From an uncultured Clostridia bacterium (GTDB taxonomy: Bacteria; Bacillota; Clostridia; Christensenellales; UBA1750), in the NCBI GenBank assembly GCA_904393115.1, contig CAJFMX010000006.1, forward strand, positions 1-64,000: DNA of 64,000 bases, given 5' to 3'. A program made the position numbers and the translations under genes. The first letter of the stretch is position 1, and each line of letters begins with the position of its first letter. This document shows, piece by piece, positions 16,303-24,386 of this stretch. The notes below the pieces were generated by a model. The model was not told the origin of the DNA. It worked only from the letters and a program-made list of their open reading frames with translations, and made no database searches.

Positions 16303-17649
16303 GTGCTGGAATTTGAACAGGAAGTTGTGGCCGGCGCGTGCATCAAGGTCGTCGGCTGCGGCGGCGCAGGCAATAACGCCGTCAACCGCATGGTGGAGTA
16401 CGGCCTGCGCGGCGTGGAATTTGTCGCCATCAATACCGACCGCCAGGCGCTCTCGCAGTCCAAGGCGGAAAACAAGATCCAGATCGGCGAAAAGCTGACC
16501 AAGGGCCTGGGCGCGGGCGCAAAGCCCGAGATCGGCAAGGCCGCGGCCGACGAGAGCAAGGACGAGATCTCCAAGATGCTCAAGGGCAGCGACCTGGTCT
16601 TCATCACCGCCGGCATGGGCGGCGGCACGGGCACGGGCGCGGCGCCCGTCGTCGCGCAGCTCGCGCGCGAGCTGGGCATCCTCACCATCGGCGTTGTGAC
16701 CAAGCCCTTCCTGTTTGAGGGCCGTCAGCGCATGCTCAACGCCGAAAAGGGCATCATGGAGCTCAAAGCCCAGGTCGATACCCTCGTTGTCATCCCCAAC
16801 GACAAGCTCCTGCAGATCGTTGGCAAGAACACCTCTCTGCCCGACGCCTTCCGCATGGCGGACGACGTGCTCCGCCAGGGCATCCAGGGCATCTCGGACC
16901 TGATCGCCGTGCCGGCGCTGATCAACCTGGACTTTGCCGACGTGCGCACCATCATGCAGTCCCGCGGCATGGCCCACATGGGCATCGGCCTGGGCAAGGG
17001 CGAGAACCGCATGGTCGAGGCCGCGAAGCAGGCCATCTCCAGCCCCTTGCTTGAGACCAGCATCGACGGCGCCAAGGCCGTGCTCATCAACATCACCGGC
17101 GGCAACACCATCGGCATCCTGGAGGTCAACGAGGCCGCCTCCCTCATCGCCCAGGCCGCCGACGCCGACGCGAACATCATCTTCGGCGCGGGCATCGACG
17201 AGACCTTTGACGACGAGGTCCGCATCACCGTCATCGCCACCGGCTTTGAGGGCGCGGAGTACAACCTGCCCAAGTCCGGCGCGGCGGCCCAACCCGCGGC
17301 CCAGCCGCAGCGCACCGCCCCCGCGGCCCAGCAGAACGACGGCGTCACCGAGCGCATCCCCGTCTGGGTCCGCGACGAGCGCAGCGCCCAGGCCCCGCGC
17401 CAGAGCCGCCTGCGCGACCTGAACACCTCCTACGAGGAGCCCGCGCAGGAGCCCGCCGCCGAGGAGCCGGAAACGCAGGCCCAGCCCTCCGCCTTTGACG
17501 ACTACCAGGCGCAGCAGCCCGTTCGCCCCATGCGCAACCAGCGCGTCTTCGGCGACGAGGACGACATCCCCGACGCGCCCGCGCAGCCCGCTGCGCGCCG
17601 CAGCTACAACAACGACGTGCCGGCCTTCCTGCGCCGCAACAAGAAGTAA
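16303..17649 (+). CDS. ftsZ: cell division GTPase FtsZ
   Basis: FtsZ is the tubulin homologue that forms the Z-ring. The 448-residue protein has the GTP-binding GGGTGTGAA at about 106-114, the T7 loop NLDFADVR near 208-215, a long disordered Pro/Ala/Gln-rich linker (about 325-430), and the conserved C-terminal peptide [11 protein letters not shown] that binds FtsA and other partners. It starts at GTG 16303 after GGGGG. The linker is longer than in Bacillus. A strong terminator follows and closes the division cluster. Confidence 0.97.
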   Translation: MLEFEQEVVAGACIKVVGCGGAGNNAVNRMVEYGLRGVEFVAINTDRQALSQSKAENKIQIGEKLTKGLGAGAKPEIGKAAADESKDEISKMLKGSDLVFITAGMGGGTGTGAAPVVAQLARELGILTIGVVTKPFLFEGRQRMLNAEKGIMELKAQVDTLVVIPNDKLLQIVGKNTSLPDAFRMADDVLRQGIQGISDLIAVPALINLDFADVRTIMQSRGMAHMGIGLGKGENRMVEAAKQAISSPLLETSIDGAKAVLINITGGNTIGILEVNEAASLIAQAADADANIIFGAGIDETFDDEVRITVIATGFEGAEYNLPKSGAAAQPAAQPQRTAPAAQQNDGVTERIPVWVRDERSAQAPRQSRLRDLNTSYEEPAQEPAAEEPETQAQPSAFDDYQAQQPVRPMRNQRVFGDEDDIPDAPAQPAARRSYNNDVPAFLRRNKK

Positions 17650-17661
17650 AGTCCCCTTTTC

Positions 17662-17708
17662 CTGCCCGCTCCGCGGCGAAATTCGCGGAGCGGGCAGTTT
17701 TGCGTTTT
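17662..17708 (+). terminator. intrinsic terminator after ftsZ
   Basis: CTGCCCGCTCCGCG and CGCGGAGCGGGCAG form a perfect 14-bp stem followed by TTTTGCGTTTT. Confidence 0.9.
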
Positions 17709-17712
17709 GGCG

Positions 17713-17760
17713 TTGACAAGCTTGTTACCGCGTGGTATCCTGTGGTAGACAAGTTGTTCA
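17713..17760 (+). promoter_or_regulatory. blaI promoter with two BlaI-type operator dyads
   Basis: TTGACA (17713-17718), a 17-bp spacer and TATCCT (17736-17741) form the promoter. The palindrome ACAAGCTTGT (17716-17725) overlaps the -35, and the related ACAAGTTGT (17749-17757) lies over the start region, centres about 32 bp apart or three helical turns. BlaI/MecI repressors bind TACA/TGTA-type dyads as dimers, so autorepression is likely. Confidence 0.65.
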
Positions 17761-17779
17761 TGAAAAGGGGGATTTTGCC

Positions 17780-18163
17780 GTGGAGGAGAGGAAGACCGTC
17801 ACCGACAGCGAGTGGAAGATCATGGAGCTGCTCTGGCAGGGGGGGACTTGGACCATGCCGGAGATCACGCGCGCGCTCGCGGAGGAAACGGGGTGGAGCA
17901 AGCACACCGTGATCTCCCTGCTCAAGCGCATGTGCCGGAAGGGCAGCGCGGAGGTCGTCGCGGGGACGAGCCCCATGCAGTACCGCGCGCGCCTGCCCCG
18001 CGGGGAGGCCGTGCGCCAGGAGACGCAGTCCGTGCTGCGCAAGGTCTTTGGTGGCAGGAGCGCGCTGCTCATCCACTCGCTCGTGGAGCAGGAGACGCTC
18101 ACGCCGGAGGAGATCGACGACCTCGTGCGGGAGCTGGAGAACCACAGGAAGCGGGGAGGGTGA
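17780..18163 (+). CDS. blaI: BlaI/MecI/CopY-family winged-helix repressor
   Basis: The 127-residue protein fits the family length and has the winged-helix start DSEWKIMELLW at about residues 9-19 and WSKHTVISLLKRM as the recognition helix region near 43-55, followed by a helical dimerisation domain. Family members repress their own operon until cleaved or released through a BlaR1-type sensor. GTG 17780 follows AAAAGGGGG; the frame is open further upstream into the promoter, which excludes an earlier start. The gene is 4 nt from the BlaR1-like gene. No beta-lactamase or PBP2a gene follows, so the regulated target is unknown. Confidence 0.9.
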   Translation: MEERKTVTDSEWKIMELLWQGGTWTMPEITRALAEETGWSKHTVISLLKRMCRKGSAEVVAGTSPMQYRARLPRGEAVRQETQSVLRKVFGGRSALLIHSLVEQETLTPEEIDDLVRELENHRKRGG

Positions 18164-18167
18164 GCGG

Positions 18168-20474
18168 ATGGAAGCGATTTGGACCCTGACGCTCACGGGC
18201 TCCCTGATGGCGCTGCTGGTGCTCCTGCTGCGCGCCCTGTTCGGCCGCCGCCTGCCCCCGCGGCTGAGCTATGCGCTGTGGCTGCCGGTGCTGCTCTGCC
18301 TGCTCGTGCCCCTGCGCCTGCCGAGCGCGGTGAGCATCCGCAACGCCGCGCCCGTGCAGCGCGTGGACCGCGCCGTGGCGCAGATCGCGTCCCGGCCGCT
18401 GGCCCTCGCCGGTTGGGAGGCAGCGCAGCCGCAGGCGACCGCCGCACCGGCGGAGGACGCCGCCGCGCAGGAGGCCCCGGCTGCGCTGCCGCGCGATGCG
18501 GGCCTGGACGTCGGCATGCTGCTGACGTGCCTGTGGGCAACCGGCGCGGTGGGGACGGCCGCGGGCATCGCCCACGTCAACCTGCGCTTTGCCGCGCGGG
18601 TGCGGCGCTCGCGCAAGCCCGTGGAAGGGCTGGAGCGGCGCGTGGGCCGCGGCCTTGCGCGCAGGCTGCGCGGCGTGCGCGTCTACTGCTCGCGCGCGGT
18701 CTCTTCGCCGTGCCTGATGGGGGTGTTCCGGCCGTGCATCGTGCTCACGCCCGCGGCGCTGGAGAGCGAGGAGCGCCTGACGCACGTCCTCGTGCACGAG
18801 CTCAGCCACAGGCGGCAGGGCGACGCGGTCTTCGGCCTGCTGCGCAGCGCCGCGCTCGTGCTGCACTGGTTCAACCCGATCGTCTGGCTGGCGGCGGCGC
18901 GCAGCCGCGAGGACTGCGAGAGCGCCTGCGACGCCCTGGCCATCCGCGCGCTCGGGGAGGAGGCGCGCGAGGCCTACGGAAAGACGCTCCTGGCCTTTGT
19001 GAATCCGTCCCCCACGGCCGCCGGCCTCGTCAACGCCACAACCGCCATGGCGCAGAGCCGCGGCAGCATGAAGCGGAGGATCGCCAGGCTCGCGCGCGGG
19101 AGGCGGCGCTTCGCAGCCGCGCTCTCGGCGGTGGCGGTGCTGGCCGCGCTGACGGGCTGCGCGGTGACCATGACGGGGCCGGGCGATGCGCCGCCCGCGC
19201 AGGCCGTTCCCACACCGACGCCCAGCGCCCCGGCGGCGTCCGCGGCGCCGACGCCCAGAGCGGAAGCCGACAGCGCGACGCCCACCGCGCTTCCGGACGG
19301 CCGGCCGGAGCGCGTCACCCAGGCGATGGAGGACTACGAAGCGGCGCTCGCGGGCCGCGTTCCGGCGTTCTCCTCCCTCTCCCAGGAGGAGACGGCGGCG
19401 CTGCTGCCGGAGATGGCGCTGGACTTCCACCTCTACGGGCGGCGGAACGCGAACGGCGACACCTACGTCCTCGCCCTGGCCAAGGCGGGCATGGAGATCG
19501 CGCCGGAGCCGGTCGAGGCGCTGGTCTGGGACATCGGCACCGTCTCGCCCGGGGACACGATGGAGGAATACTGCCAGCTGCAGCAGTACGGCGTGCGGGC
19601 GGAGGACGGGAAGACGGTCCTCCTGCGGGAATACCTCCTGGCGGGCGCGCAGAGCGTGGACCAGCTCGCAGAGGACCTGTTCCTCGTGCTCATCACGGCC
19701 ACGGACCCGATCTTGTACGACGCCGCAAACCCCACGACACTGGCCATCCTCCGGGCGGCGGAGGCGCGGGGCATGACGTATGGCCGGGAACTGGACGCGC
19801 CCTACGGCGTGGTGTACCTCATGGACGAGCAGACGCGCAGCGCCACCGGGATCGCGGAGCGGCTCGAGTTCCGCTTCCCGCTCGAGGGCGCGCCGTGGGC
19901 GGAGCTCCTGGCCCGGCTGGAGGCGGCGGAGGTCGCGGCGGACGCCCCGGGGAGCGTCCCCAGCGTGGACGACTGCATCGTGACGGAACGCGCGGCGTAT
20001 TCGCTCTGCGCGGACCGGCTGCGCGTGCGCGCGCAGGACGGCGGGAGCGGCTGGATTCTGGACGCGGAGCTCGCGCAGGCGGTTCGGGAGGCCTTTGCGC
20101 AGAAGCGCGGCGCGGACCCGCTGGCCGTCTCGCTCGACTGGCTCGAGGGGACGCGCCTTGTGCGCGCGGCGCTGGAGTTCCCGGTCCTCGTATCGGGCGA
20201 CGGAACGGAGGCCTACGAGATGCGCGCCCAGACGATCGAGGAGGCGGCGGCGCTCGCGGAGCTGCAATCCCTGCTCCGCGCGTCGGAGGAGACCATCGCT
20301 TCGGCCTGCCCCTTTGGCGGGAAGCTGACGCTCGTGCGCGAGGATGGGCAGGAGATGGTCCTCTACGTGGCGTCGGATTCCTGCGCGGTCCTCACGGCGG
20401 ACGGCGGCAGGCACTTTGACTACGGAAGCCAGGAGGCGCTGCTCGACCTCTTCCCCGCGTGCCGGGGAGAATAG
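18168..20474 (+). CDS. BlaR1-like M56 membrane metallopeptidase with an unrecognised extracytoplasmic domain
   Basis: The 768-residue protein has three N-terminal hydrophobic segments (about 5-28, 36-55, 110-135), a cytoplasmic zinc-protease domain with HELSH near residues 210-214 and a downstream Glu-containing SREDCESACD, then a fourth membrane segment near 314-332. That is the BlaR1/MecR1 layout. The C-terminal 430 residues, outside the cell by this topology, begin with a Pro/Thr/Ala linker and do not show the penicillin-binding STFK, SxN and KTG set of BlaR1. A two-part alpha/beta domain of unknown family is present instead. It starts at ATG 18168 with GGGGAGGG upstream and is paired with blaI. 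Confidence 0.85.
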   Translation: MEAIWTLTLTGSLMALLVLLLRALFGRRLPPRLSYALWLPVLLCLLVPLRLPSAVSIRNAAPVQRVDRAVAQIASRPLALAGWEAAQPQATAAPAEDAAAQEAPAALPRDAGLDVGMLLTCLWATGAVGTAAGIAHVNLRFAARVRRSRKPVEGLERRVGRGLARRLRGVRVYCSRAVSSPCLMGVFRPCIVLTPAALESEERLTHVLVHELSHRRQGDAVFGLLRSAALVLHWFNPIVWLAAARSREDCESACDALAIRALGEEAREAYGKTLLAFVNPSPTAAGLVNATTAMAQSRGSMKRRIARLARGRRRFAAALSAVAVLAALTGCAVTMTGPGDAPPAQAVPTPTPSAPAASAAPTPRAEADSATPTALPDGRPERVTQAMEDYEAALAGRVPAFSSLSQEETAALLPEMALDFHLYGRRNANGDTYVLALAKAGMEIAPEPVEALVWDIGTVSPGDTMEEYCQLQQYGVRAEDGKTVLLREYLLAGAQSVDQLAEDLFLVLITATDPILYDAANPTTLAILRAAEARGMTYGRELDAPYGVVYLMDEQTRSATGIAERLEFRFPLEGAPWAELLARLEAAEVAADAPGSVPSVDDCIVTERAAYSLCADRLRVRAQDGGSGWILDAELAQAVREAFAQKRGADPLAVSLDWLEGTRLVRAALEFPVLVSGDGTEAYEMRAQTIEEAAALAELQSLLRASEETIASACPFGGKLTLVREDGQEMVLYVASDSCAVLTADGGRHFDYGSQEALLDLFPACRGE

Positions 20475-20488
20475 AGGCCGGCGGCGCG

Positions 20489-20518
20489 TTGACAAAGCCG
20501 GCACGCCGCGCGCACAAT
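20489..20518 (+). promoter_or_regulatory. promoter in the gap before spoIIGA
   Basis: TTGACA (20489-20494), an 18-bp spacer and CACAAT (20513-20518). The start would fall at about 20525, at the first base of a perfect 17-bp hairpin. Confidence 0.45.
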
Positions 20519-20523
20519 GCGTC

Positions 20524-20562
20524 GAATAGGGAAGGCGGGCATTCGGCCCGCCTTCCCTATTC
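20524..20562. repeat. perfect 17-bp inverted repeat
   Basis: GAATAGGGAAGGCGGGC and its exact complement flank the loop ATTCG. No T-run follows, so it is not a standard terminator for the upstream gene, though it could stop or protect transcripts. Confidence 0.75.
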
Positions 20563-20766
20563 ACCCCGAACCGCCAGCGGCGGCTCGCGGTTCCGGCCGG
20601 CCTATGGGCCTGTGACCCAAACGCTCGGCCGAAAGGGGCGCGCTCCCTTTGAAGGCGTACACACCACCGCTGGGGATTGCCTGCCCTTTTCTGCATTCCA
20701 GAAAGCGGCAGGACAATGTTTCGACCGCCTGACCGCCTGCGCAGGGTTCTGCGCGGGCGGTTTTTT
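20525..20766 (+). ncRNA. candidate small RNA between the blaR-like gene and spoIIGA
   Basis: The roughly 400-nt gap from 20475 to 20877 holds no convincing gene. A promoter at 20489 and an intrinsic terminator ending at 20766 would define a transcript of about 240 nt. It begins with the perfect hairpin 20524-20562, may form AACCGC/GCGGUU further on, and has a strong hairpin at 20678-20716 (CCTGCC plus CTTTTCTG opposite CAGAAAG and GGCAGG) before the terminator. It matches no RNA family I recognise. It could also be just a long leader region. Confidence 0.35.
20733..20766 (+). terminator. intrinsic terminator upstream of spoIIGA
   Basis: CCGCCTGCGCAG pairs with CTGCGCGGGCGG (one G-U pair) around a 4-nt loop, followed by TTTTTT. 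Confidence 0.85.
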
Positions 20767-20877
20767 GCGCCTTTTTGGAGGCCGCACGACAAGCGTCCGC
20801 ACGCGGGAACAACAAAAAGCGCGGGGCGGGAACGGTATAGTGAAAGAGATCCGACGGGAGCGCGGGAGGGGGGCGGC

Positions 20878-21642
20878 GTGGGAATGACGGTGAGCATCGA
20901 GTGGTTTGTGGCGCAGAACCTGGGCATGAACGCGCTGACGCTGCTCCTGGCGGCGCGCCTTGCGGGCATCCGCACGGGCAAGGGGCGCGTGCTCGCCGCG
21001 GCCGCGCTGGGCTGCGCCTATGCGGTGGCCGCGTACCTGCCCTGGGGGCGGTTCCTGCTCGGGCTGCTCCCGCGGACCGCGGTCTGCGCGGGGATGACGC
21101 TGCTGCTCTGCGCGGGGCCGCGCGTCTCCTGCTGGAAGCGGACGCTGCGCGTCTTTGCGTTCGTGTGGGTGGCGACGCTGCTGCTGGGCGGGACGGGCGC
21201 GGGGGTGCTCTACCTGCTCGGGGCCTCGGGCTACGGCCTGGGCGCGGCCGCGGTCACGGCGGTCCTGGGCGGGGCGGCGCTCCTCGTGCTCTCGCGCCGG
21301 AAGGAGCGCGGGCCGGGGAGCCCGACGGCGCTGCTGACCGTGCGCGCGGGCGGCCGGCGCGTGAGCCTGCCGGCGGTGGTGGACACGGGCAACGTGCTCG
21401 TGGAGCCGGTGAGCAACCTGCCGGTGATCGTTGTGGAGCGGCGCGCGCTGCAGGGCCTGGAGGCGGGGCGAAGGCCCCGGCCGGTGCCGTTTACCTCCGT
21501 CGGAGGGAGCGGGATTCTGCCGGCCTTTGCGGCGGACGCGGTGCGGGTGGACGGCCGCGAGGTCGAGGCCTACATCGCGGTGTACGACGGCGCGCTGTCC
21601 GAGGAGGGACAGGCGCTGATTCCGGGGAGGTGTGTGCGATGA
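20878..21642 (+). CDS. spoIIGA: sporulation sigma-E factor-processing peptidase SpoIIGA
   Basis: SpoIIGA is the membrane aspartic protease that cleaves pro-sigma-E in the mother cell after engulfment signals. The 254-residue product has about five membrane segments in residues 5-145 and a C-terminal protease domain with the catalytic DTGN in [13 protein letters not shown] near residue 165, plus [10 protein letters not shown]. It is shorter than the Bacillus protein. GTG 20878 has GGAGG 8 nt upstream; ATG 20884 is the alternative. Its end overlaps sigE by 4 nt (ATGA), the standard spoIIGA-sigE arrangement. Confidence 0.92.
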   Translation: MGMTVSIEWFVAQNLGMNALTLLLAARLAGIRTGKGRVLAAAALGCAYAVAAYLPWGRFLLGLLPRTAVCAGMTLLLCAGPRVSCWKRTLRVFAFVWVATLLLGGTGAGVLYLLGASGYGLGAAAVTAVLGGAALLVLSRRKERGPGSPTALLTVRAGGRRVSLPAVVDTGNVLVEPVSNLPVIVVERRALQGLEAGRRPRPVPFTSVGGSGILPAFAADAVRVDGREVEAYIAVYDGALSEEGQALIPGRCVR

Positions 21643-22340
21643 GAGAGGCGATGAGGCGTCTGTGGCGGAAGGTGCTGCGTCTGCTTTCCGGCCGGGTGGA
21701 CTACATCGGCGGCGGCCAGACCCTGCCGCCGCCCTTTACCAAGGAAGAGGAGGAGAAGGTCATGCAGGCATTGCGGGACGGGGACGAGAGCGTGCGGGAG
21801 GGGCTCATCGAGCACAACCTCCGGCTGGTGGTGTACATTGCGCGCAAGTTTGAGAACACGGGCGTGGGCGTGGAGGACCTGATCTCCATCGGGACGATCG
21901 GGCTCATCAAGGCCGTGGGCACGTTTGACGCGGGGAAGAAGATCAAGCTGGCGACCTACGCCTCCCGCTGCATCGAGAACGAGATCCTGATGTACCTAAG
22001 GCGCCACAGCCGCACGCGCATGGAGGTCTCGCTGGACGAACCGCTCAACGTGGACTGGGACGGAAACGAGCTGCTGCTCTCGGACGTGATGGGCACGGAC
22101 CCGGACCTTGTGGGCCGGGAGCTCGAGCGGGAGACGGACCGCGCCCTGCTGCGCGAGGCCATCTCCCGCCTGACGGTGCGCGAGCAGAAGATCATGCAGA
22201 TGCGCTTTGGCCTGGACGGCTGCAAGGAGCGGACGCAGCGCGAGGTGGCCGACGAGCTCGGCATTTCCCAGTCCTACATTTCCCGCCTGGAAAAGCGCAT
22301 CATCAAGCGCCTGCGCGGGGAGATCAGCGCAAAGATGTGA
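21639..22340 (+). CDS. sigE: RNA polymerase sporulation sigma factor SigE
   Basis: SigE directs early mother-cell transcription in sporulation. The 233-residue protein has a short basic/hydrophobic pro-peptide region (about residues 1-28) that SpoIIGA would remove, region 2 with [14 protein letters not shown] and [16 protein letters not shown], and region 4 with the helix-turn-helix [22 protein letters not shown]. The start ATG 21639 overlaps the spoIIGA stop, indicating coupled translation. A weak hairpin with a T-run follows at 22351-22379. Confidence 0.95.
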   Translation: MREAMRRLWRKVLRLLSGRVDYIGGGQTLPPPFTKEEEEKVMQALRDGDESVREGLIEHNLRLVVYIARKFENTGVGVEDLISIGTIGLIKAVGTFDAGKKIKLATYASRCIENEILMYLRRHSRTRMEVSLDEPLNVDWDGNELLLSDVMGTDPDLVGRELERETDRALLREAISRLTVREQKIMQMRFGLDGCKERTQREVADELGISQSYISRLEKRIIKRLRGEISAKM

Positions 22341-22350
22341 GAAACGTCGA

Positions 22351-22379
22351 AAAAATTCCTCTACACAAATGGAATTTTT
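22351..22379 (+). terminator. weak terminator-like hairpin after sigE
   Basis: AAAAATTCC and GGAATTTTT form a perfect 9-bp but AT-rich stem around an 11-nt loop. The T-run is part of the right arm. Confidence 0.4.
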
Positions 22380-22412
22380 GCCTCCGTAAACGCAAAATGT
22401 GTTGTGTAATCC

Positions 22413-22440
22413 GCATAAGAATCCGGCGATTGGTCAAGAT
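22413..22440 (+). promoter_or_regulatory. candidate sigma-F-type promoter for sigG
   Basis: GCATA (22413-22417), 14 bp, then GGTCAAGAT (22432-22440), which fits the GGNNANNNT -10 of forespore sigma-F promoters. It lies about 70 bp before sigG, a gene known to be transcribed by sigma-F in Bacillus. Confidence 0.5.
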
Positions 22441-22509
22441 AACAGTGCCGATGGAGGCGGCGCTGCGCAGGCCGCCGACCGCGGAATCCAGAAGGCGGAG
22501 GGAAAGCGA

Positions 22510-23283
22510 ATGGCACTGAACAAAGTGGATCTTTGCGGCGTGGACACCTCGAAGCTGCCGGTCCTGACGAATGCGCAGATGCAGGCGCTCTTTGCGCGCA
22601 TCGCCGCGGGCGACAAGAGCGCGCGCGACGAGTTCGTGGGCGGAAACCTCCGGCTCGTGCTGTCGGTGGTGCAGCGCTTTGCCGGCCGGGGCGAGATGAT
22701 GGACGACCTCTTCCAGGTGGGGTGCATCGGCCTGATGAAATCCATCGACAACTTCGACACGACGCTGGGCGTGCGCTTTTCGACCTATGCCGTGCCCATG
22801 ATCATCGGCGAGATCCGCCGCTATCTGCGCGACAACAACGCCATCCGCGTCAGCCGTTCGCTGCGCGACATCGCCTACAAGGCCATGCAGGCGCGGGAGA
22901 AGCTCAGCGTGGACCTGGGGCGCGACCCGACGGTCGCCGAGATCGCCAAGGCCCTAGACGCCAAGGAGGAGGACGTGGTCCTCGCCCTGGACGCCATCCA
23001 GGAGCCCATGTCCCTCAACGAACCGATCTACCACGACAACGGCGACGCGCTCTACGTCATGGACCAGATCCGCGACGAGCGCGGCGGCGAGGAGGAGTGG
23101 ACGCGGAACATCGCCCTGAAGAACGCCATGGACCACCTGAACGAGCGCGAGCGCAAGATCGTGCAGATGCGCTTCTTCGGGGGCAGAACGCAGATGGAGG
23201 TCGCCGAGGAGATCGGCATCTCCCAGGCGCAGGTCTCCCGATTGGAAAAGACGGCCCTGGCGCACATGAAGAAATACGTTTGA
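22510..23283 (+). CDS. sigG: RNA polymerase sporulation sigma factor SigG
   Basis: SigG drives late forespore gene expression. The 257-residue protein has the family-specific N-terminus NKVDLCGVDTSKLPVL, region 2 (DDLFQVGCIGLMKSIDNFD, then RFSTYAVPMIIGEIRRYLRD), region 3 and region 4 (TQMEVAEEIGISQAQVSRLE). ATG 22510 is preceded by GCGGAGGG. It follows sigE by about 170 nt, as in Bacillus and Clostridia, with a candidate sigma-F promoter and a weak terminator between. Confidence 0.95.
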   Translation: MALNKVDLCGVDTSKLPVLTNAQMQALFARIAAGDKSARDEFVGGNLRLVLSVVQRFAGRGEMMDDLFQVGCIGLMKSIDNFDTTLGVRFSTYAVPMIIGEIRRYLRDNNAIRVSRSLRDIAYKAMQAREKLSVDLGRDPTVAEIAKALDAKEEDVVLALDAIQEPMSLNEPIYHDNGDALYVMDQIRDERGGEEEWTRNIALKNAMDHLNERERKIVQMRFFGGRTQMEVAEEIGISQAQVSRLEKTALAHMKKYV

Positions 23284-23292
23284 AGATCGTCA

Positions 23293-23336
23293 CGCCCCTT
23301 GCGCAAGGTTCCTGCGCAGGGGGCGCATGTTTTTTT
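23293..23336 (+). terminator. intrinsic terminator after sigG
   Basis: A GC-rich stem (CGCCCC plus GCGCA opposite TGCGC plus GGGGCG) is followed by a run of seven T. Confidence 0.8.
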
Positions 23337-23402
23337 CGGGCGCGGCATACGGATGGGGTGCGAGCGTTTTTTTCGGATTCGGCCAAGAAGGAGGAGCGCA
23401 CA

Positions 23403-23657
23403 ATGACCTATGCACAGCTCAAACAGAAGGAGATCATCAACACCTGCGACGGCGCGCGCCTGGGGAACGTCTGCGACCTGGACCTCTCGCCCGACGGGCG
23501 GATCCTGGCCCTGATCACGCCCGCGCCCTTTTCCTTTGCGGGTCTGTTCAAGGGCGAAGGCGTGGTCATCCCCTGGGGCGCGGTGGTCATGATGGGCGAG
23601 GACGTGATCCTGGTCAACCTGCCGGGCGGGCCGCGCGAGAGCGATCCTAAAATGTAA
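23403..23657 (+). CDS. ylmC: YlmC/YmxH-family PRC-barrel protein
   Basis: The 84-residue protein is a single PRC-barrel-like domain (KEIINTCDGARLGNVCDLDL near the start). YlmC/YmxH proteins are small, conserved in spore formers and often sit directly after sigG, as here; their biochemical role is not established. ATG 23403 has AGGAGCG upstream. The gap to sigG (about 120 nt) contains a terminator, so it may have its own, unseen promoter or depend on read-through. Confidence 0.85.
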   Translation: MTYAQLKQKEIINTCDGARLGNVCDLDLSPDGRILALITPAPFSFAGLFKGEGVVIPWGAVVMMGEDVILVNLPGGPRESDPKM

Positions 23658-23747
23658 ATACGATCTTACAATTTGGGCGCTGCGCATGGATATGATGGGG
23701 ATTCTTCACGCCAACTTAAAAAAATTAACGAACTTAGCGCAAAAGGG

Positions 23748-23776
23748 TTTACGGTGGATGAAAAAAGAGATATAAT
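23748..23776 (+). promoter_or_regulatory. sigma-A promoter for nrdR
   Basis: TTTACG (23748-23753), a 17-bp spacer and a perfect TATAAT (23771-23776). The surrounding 200-nt gap is AT-rich compared with the genes around it. Confidence 0.65.
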
Positions 23777-23860
23777 AGTAGACGGCGGCGAATGACCGTT
23801 CGTTTGGTTGCGCCCGTTTTTTGAAGCGGGCAGAGGGCCGCCAGCGAGGTGAAGGGTTCA

Positions 23861-24322
23861 ATGAAGTGCATGTACTGCAATTCCACCGAGAGCCGCGTGA
23901 TCGATTCCCGCCCCACCGACGAGGGCCTGGCCATCCGCCGGCGGCGCGAGTGCGTCAACTGCGGGCGCAGGTTCACAACGTATGAGAAAATCGAGAACGT
24001 GCAGATCATGGTGATCAAAAAAGACGGTTCCCGAGAGGCCTTTGACGCGGACAAGATCCGCCGCGGCCTCATCAAGGCCTGCGAAAAGCGGCCGGTGGCC
24101 ATGGGCGACGTCGACGCGCTCGTGCGCGACGTCGAACAGCAGATCTACAACTCCTTGGAGAGGGAGGTTTCCTCGTCCCGCATTGGGGAGATGGTCATGG
24201 AACGCCTGCGGAACCTGGACGAAGTGGCCTATGTCCGCTTTGCGTCGGTCTACCGCTCCTTCTGCGACATCAACACCTTCATGGAGGAACTGAAGTCCCT
24301 GCTGAGCACGCCCAAGGAGTGA
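23861..24322 (+). CDS. nrdR: transcriptional repressor NrdR
   Basis: NrdR represses ribonucleotide reductase genes in response to ATP/dATP. The 153-residue product has the N-terminal zinc ribbon (CMYCNS at residues 3-8, CVNCGRRF near 31-38) and the ATP-cone domain beginning VIKKDGSREAFDADKIRRGL near 48. Length and layout match the family. I chose ATG 23861 (MKCMYC) because the family starts MKCPYC and GAGGTGAAGG precedes it; an in-frame GTG lies 12 nt upstream. No nrd gene is in the window. Confidence 0.95.
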   Translation: MKCMYCNSTESRVIDSRPTDEGLAIRRRRECVNCGRRFTTYEKIENVQIMVIKKDGSREAFDADKIRRGLIKACEKRPVAMGDVDALVRDVEQQIYNSLEREVSSSRIGEMVMERLRNLDEVAYVRFASVYRSFCDINTFMEELKSLLSTPKE

Positions 24323-24386
24323 CGGCCCTTCCCCCATCCCCTTCCGCTTGGATTTGCACGAATGACGTAAAGGAGGTATTTTACAC

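Noticed and set aside
20719..20726. Spo0A-box-like TTTCGACC upstream of spoIIGA
   Set aside because: One mismatch to the core, located before a terminator and not near any promoter-like element for spoIIGA.
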